Positions 24,407 to 27,396 of a DNA stretch of 27,396 nt are shown one piece after another. How positions within the stretch are numbered: the stretch's first letter is position 1; each line of letters starts with the position of its first letter. Source of the DNA: a virus. Made by a program: the position numbers and the translations under genes. The notes beneath the pieces are model-generated. The model saw only the letters and a list, made by a program, of their open reading frames with translations, was not told where the DNA came from and made no database searches. Where the stretch lies: positions 1 to 27,396 of the IMG/VR virus record IMGVR_UViG_3300034092_002812; one strand, 5' to 3'.

Positions 24407-26265
24407 TAGTATTCCTTAATTAATGATTGTATTGAAGGTGTCACTACAACAACTTTATTAATAAAATTAAGTGCGTCCTTGAGATACGGGTACTTAAAAT
24501 ATGGGAGCTTAACATTTTGTGTGAAAATATTAATGTCGCTGTACGGGTAGACAGGGTTATATATTAGCAAGCTAATACCAGGTGTTGTATATACTTGCTC
24601 ATCTACAGTACGCTGCGTGGTGACGTTTGTTATACCGTCAATCGCTAATATTTGATTTGTTAGGTCTGTTATACTGACAAGTAGACCGAGATTGTCTTTC
24701 GTAGTTGCAAAATAATTTATAATCGTTTCTGATACTAGTTGTTTAAGCAGGGTAGTGTCTTTTTTAGATGTTACTGATCGATTTATTACCAAAAATGTAT
24801 CATCTCCTATGCTAGGTGTTAGAGTCTCGGAAGGTGATTTTACTCCAAGATCTACTTCTACATAAACGGGATCATTTACAATAAGCTCTGCAGTCGTTAG
24901 CTTAACATCCTGTAGGTCATTTAGTAAGAGCTGCTTTTGTGCATTATTCAGATAATTTGTTCTTGTTGTGACAGAAGATGTCTTTACGAGTTTGGGTACC
25001 GCGTATACGTAAACATTATTGAAATTGCTTGAATCAGCAAATTTTACTTGGTTAAATAGTACTCTTGATTCAATATTTGGTTTCGCGACACCGAGATCAA
25101 AATAATATTTTAAATGCCCTGATATATAATCCCAATTATTAACAACTTGTGTAGAGGCAATAATGTTACTGTAATTTTTATTAATGTAATTAATAAAGTC
25201 CTCAGATGTAATAAGACGAAACTGACTCCTAAATGTATTAGGTGCATTAGCTTTAATGCTTTCAACATTTTCGCGTTCCACGAATTTAGTGGATGAATCA
25301 ATATTTTTAAATGTTATGTTAGAAGTCTCTGTTGAGGTTATTAGTTTTAAATTCGGTGAAATGGTATCAGCTTTAATACTATTGAATCTTGCAGTACTGT
25401 AAAAGAACAATGATCTTCCATCGAGTAGACTAGGCCCGACTTCACCTGTTATGCCATTTGACTGTATATAATAAACAGCGACCTCTGAATTTACATCGAG
25501 CTGCTTACCGGTAATGTTATTGCCAAACTTAATTTCATATCGTCCACTTTCATTTAATCTAATTTCATATTTTGTTGCGTTTGATTTTTCAAGAAATAGA
25601 GATTGTGTTGAAAGCCATTTTTCCCACTTAGATCCCTGCAAGCTACTCTTCACATATACATCGATATTAAAATGGTCAATAGTGATATTATTACCGTTTG
25701 GATCCACTACAGTTAGTATGAGTGTCTCAAAGGGAGCACCTGTTGCAAAGTATGATGGGTATTCAGTATACGATCCCTGGTAGAGTAAATTATTGTCTTG
25801 TAAATCTGTGAGTGTTTCTGTATCACTCGTCGTCTTGGTAAATGTTATATCTGAATTAAACGAGTATACTTTACCATTTACGTTAAAGTATGAATAACGG
25901 GGTATAGTGTATGTATCTGGCAGTAAATTGGCATTACTCGATGCTTTAAATGGGAGTATAGCGGTCTGTACACCGATAGGGTTGTAACCAATAAGTTTAA
26001 CAATTTTATTAACGTTTTCGTAAAGCTCTACAGTTGTAAATGTACTCTCAGCGCTTGTTCTGTTCAAATAGAACAACAAGACGTGATATGCATATGCAAT
26101 AATATCGATTATCGATGAAAGATTGCTCCCTTCAAAGCGTTGATCTGTATAATCACCTGTAGAATTTAAACGCTTTATTATAAGGTTCTTTAAGCTTAAA
26201 GCATCGAATGCAGCATACCCATCAATGGGTAAATTAAAGTCGTTATATTTGTTATTTGTTGACAT
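24406..26265 (-). CDS. 6: Baseplate wedge protein, gp6 / baseplate J-like
   Basis: The 619-aa product is close in length to T4 gp6 (about 660 aa), which forms the dimeric ring joining the baseplate wedges. The N-terminal part, RFEGSNLSSIIDIIAYAYHV and LLFYLNRTSAESTFTTVELY, followed by VNKIVKLIGYNPIG, is characteristic of the gp6 family. The middle carries FRSQFRLITSEDFINYINKN, the conserved J-like core, and later VYVEVDLGVKSP and a GITNVTTQRTV-type turn with an ISLLIYNPVYPYSD end. The upstream gene is gp25-like, as in T4. The stop overlaps the 1177-aa start. No Shine-Dalgarno is seen at its own ATG. Confidence 0.85.
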   Translation of the reverse strand: MSTNNKYNDFNLPIDGYAAFDALSLKNLIIKRLNSTGDYTDQRFEGSNLSSIIDIIAYAYHVLLFYLNRTSAESTFTTVELYENVNKIVKLIGYNPIGVQTAILPFKASSNANLLPDTYTIPRYSYFNVNGKVYSFNSDITFTKTTSDTETLTDLQDNNLLYQGSYTEYPSYFATGAPFETLILTVVDPNGNNITIDHFNIDVYVKSSLQGSKWEKWLSTQSLFLEKSNATKYEIRLNESGRYEIKFGNNITGKQLDVNSEVAVYYIQSNGITGEVGPSLLDGRSLFFYSTARFNSIKADTISPNLKLITSTETSNITFKNIDSSTKFVERENVESIKANAPNTFRSQFRLITSEDFINYINKNYSNIIASTQVVNNWDYISGHLKYYFDLGVAKPNIESRVLFNQVKFADSSNFNNVYVYAVPKLVKTSSVTTRTNYLNNAQKQLLLNDLQDVKLTTAELIVNDPVYVEVDLGVKSPSETLTPSIGDDTFLVINRSVTSKKDTTLLKQLVSETIINYFATTKDNLGLLVSITDLTNQILAIDGITNVTTQRTVDEQVYTTPGISLLIYNPVYPYSDINIFTQNVKLPYFKYPYLKDALNFINKVVVVTPSIQSLIKEY

Positions 26266-26273
26266 GTTATATT

Positions 26274-26777
26274 TTAAGTGAAGTTAAAGCCTGAAGTACT
26301 TAATATTCCTATGAGATTAAAGCTAGTGTTCCCAAGTGTTGGTACTGAAAAGAAAATATTGATAGTGTATTGTTGATTTTCTGGTTCTGCAGTTACCTTT
26401 ACTTTGTCAAGCGTTACACGTGGTTCGTATGTTGTAACACCGGATACAATTTGATTACCGATTAAATTCGCTATATCCTCATCACAAGCCTCAAATACAT
26501 ACTGCATTAAATTTAATCCGAAATAAGGGTTTAAAATTTTTTGACCAGGAATCGTAGTGAATATATTGTATAGTGAATTTCGTATAGCTCCTAAATCATA
26601 GTCAGCTACGATATCCACTATTTCTTGCTCCTTTAAGAGTTCGTTATTTTGTGTATAAGCACCGTACGGTGATTTGCCGTATACAGGTGTAAAATCAAGA
26701 TGTAAATCTCTATAAAGATAACCATTTTTCGTTTTACTAGGTTGCTCTACAAGAGATGGTAGTTTAATGGTTGCCAC
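26274..26777 (-). CDS. 25: Baseplate wedge protein, GPW/gp25 family
   Basis: The 167-aa product (GTG start) holds the GPW/gp25 core: DYDLGAIRNSLYNIFTTIPG, then QKILNPYFGLNLMQYVFEAC and VTTYEPRVTLDKVKV. The I-x-x-S-L-x-N-I-x-T-T-x-P-G, P-x-F-G-x-x-L and Y-E-P-R-V signatures are diagnostic. T4 gp25 (132 aa) is the inner wedge protein that sets off sheath assembly around the tube; the extra length here is an N-terminal extension of about 35-40 residues (LYRDLHLDFTPVYGKSPYGA). It heads the minus-strand baseplate operon, 8 nt ahead of gp6-like. GTG is accepted because an AATAAATA box ends 5 nt upstream and no better ATG precedes it. Confidence 0.88.
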   Translation of the reverse strand: MATIKLPSLVEQPSKTKNGYLYRDLHLDFTPVYGKSPYGAYTQNNELLKEQEIVDIVADYDLGAIRNSLYNIFTTIPGQKILNPYFGLNLMQYVFEACDEDIANLIGNQIVSGVTTYEPRVTLDKVKVTAEPENQQYTINIFFSVPTLGNTSFNLIGILSTSGFNFT

Positions 26778-26782
26778 GTATA

Positions 26783-26790
26783 TATTTATT
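26783..26790 (-). promoter_or_regulatory. AATAAATA box driving the baseplate operon
   Basis: On the minus strand AATAAATA ends 5 nt before the GTG of the gp25-like gene, the same gap as at 5229, 14273 and 17385. It is in the 69-nt divergent region with a matching box facing the other way. Confidence 0.45.
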
Positions 26791-26831
26791 AGTTTTCTTG
26801 GTTTCGATAATTGGTTTATTGACCCTCTAGC

Positions 26832-26839
26832 AATAAATA
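26832..26839 (+). promoter_or_regulatory. AATAAATA box facing the plus-strand gene
   Basis: AATAAATA ends 7 nt before the ATG at 26847. With the minus-strand box about 40 nt away it forms a compact divergent late-promoter-like pair. No Shine-Dalgarno is visible. Confidence 0.4.
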
Positions 26840-26846
26840 ATAATAG

Positions 26847-27396
26847 ATGAAGAAGCGTTTTTTAAAATTATATGAGAGTGCACTAACAGCATTAAACCAC
26901 AGTGGGTTTCTTGTTGGTAACATTGTTAAATTCAAGGATGATGCTTTAAAGCACGAATTTTTTAAAACACAATCAGACGCTATTCTCGACGCGGTCAAAA
27001 ACCTCATTGATAGCGGCAATACTCTCCGTGTTACTAATGTAATTAACAAATACCCTGCAGTGATGGGAGTTGGTAACCCAGACAATGTCGGTCCTGATTA
27101 TAATGTAGAAGTTAGCGAAGATACAGGCGGCGGGAGACTCGGTAAAGGTGTAGTTGTACCGTCGTTTATTTTAAATAAGATTGACACTACACCAAATCTT
27201 GAACCAGTACCTGATAAAAACAAGCGTAAAGATAGAATCGATATTAAGCCGGTATCTGTAAAGGATGAAGCAGAAGAAGTCCCTTTTTATTCACCATCTA
27301 ATACACGTAGATCGGATATCGGTGACGGTAAGCTAAGTACAGGTGACCGTTCACTGAAAAACGTTAACGTTAAAATACCTGCTGTACCTGCTACTA
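26847..27396 (+). CDS. Protein of unknown function, 3' end outside window
   Basis: The frame opens at ATG 26847 (MKKRFLKLYESALTALNHSG) and stays open through the window edge, giving 183 residues. It starts with a basic amphipathic helix, then FLVGNIVKFKDDALKHEFFK (a short SH3-like beta element is possible), a helical LDAVKNLIDSGNTLRVTNVI, and a long hydrophilic region rich in Lys, Asp and Pro that looks disordered. No family is recognised. It diverges from the baseplate operon and shares its upstream region. A minus-strand frame across 26816-27085 is a shadow of it. A head or scaffold-related role is possible but not supported by any motif. Confidence 0.6.
   Translation, partial: MKKRFLKLYESALTALNHSGFLVGNIVKFKDDALKHEFFKTQSDAILDAVKNLIDSGNTLRVTNVINKYPAVMGVGNPDNVGPDYNVEVSEDTGGGRLGKGVVVPSFILNKIDTTPNLEPVPDKNKRKDRIDIKPVSVKDEAEEVPFYSPSNTRRSDIGDGKLSTGDRSLKNVNVKIPAVPAT

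Noticed and set aside
26816-27085. 89-aa minus-strand frame
   Set aside because: Antisense to the partial plus-strand gene at 26847, which has an upstream box and stays open to the window end.
1-27396. tRNA genes, CRISPR arrays, insertion sequences, integrase or attachment sites
   Set aside because: None were seen by reading both strands; coding density leaves almost no room, and no direct repeats with spacers or terminal inverted repeats were noticed.

Overview
The window is a compact, AT-rich stretch of a large tailed-phage genome with a contractile tail (T4-like myovirus), probably a marine phage of a Gram-negative host. The T4-like assignment rests on a GPW/gp25-family baseplate wedge protein directly followed by a gp6/baseplate-J-like protein, a tail-fibre protein ending in an S74 chaperone, and boxes matching or close to the T4 late-promoter sequence TATAAATA in front of many genes. 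The Gram-negative host is inferred from a spanin-like lipoprotein in the lysis cassette. The marine origin is an inference from the sulfotransferase, the GT9-like glycosyltransferases and the RCC1-type protein. There is no rRNA, tRNA, CRISPR array, integrase or insertion sequence, and no gene-free stretch longer than about 70 bases.

Layout. (1) 1-410: C-terminal end of a Cys-rich RCC1-like protein. (2) 446-3507: a cassette of glycosyltransferase-like, PAPS-type sulfotransferase and glycosyltransferase-like genes. (3) 3556-13659: five large virion/adhesion genes on the plus strand: a PKD + LamG-like jelly-roll protein, a 1206-aa LamG-containing protein, a beta-propeller protein, an S74 tail fibre and a polyglycine-rich adhesin. 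(4) 13701-15325: lysis cassette with a spanin-like lipoprotein carrying a C-terminal membrane segment, a two-TM holin candidate and a pesticin/T4-type muramidase. (5) 15316-17754: small accessory genes: a four-Cys protein, a HEFRH zincin on the opposite strand, a 61-aa protein, a PD-(D/E)XK nuclease, an unknown 159-aa protein and a Dps-like mini-ferritin. (6) 17751-26777 on the minus strand: baseplate operon gp25-like, gp6-like, then 1177-aa (PKD + NHL propeller) and 1033-aa proteins. (7) 26847-end: start of a divergent gene of unknown function.

How the genes may work together. The minus-strand operon should supply the baseplate wedge; the 1177- and 1033-aa genes sit where T4 has gp7 and gp8. 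The plus-strand large genes probably build peripheral baseplate and fibre structures that contact host surface glycans. The GT-sulfotransferase-GT cassette lies next to them and may modify either the virion or the host surface. The spanin/holin/muramidase genes release progeny.

The points most worth following up are the GT-sulfotransferase-GT cassette, the near-constant 5-9 nt gap between [TAG]ATAAATA boxes and start codons (which would give leaderless late mRNAs if the boxes act as T4-type promoters), a candidate one-gene (u-)spanin, and a short Dps-like protein that keeps most of the ferroxidase-site spacing.
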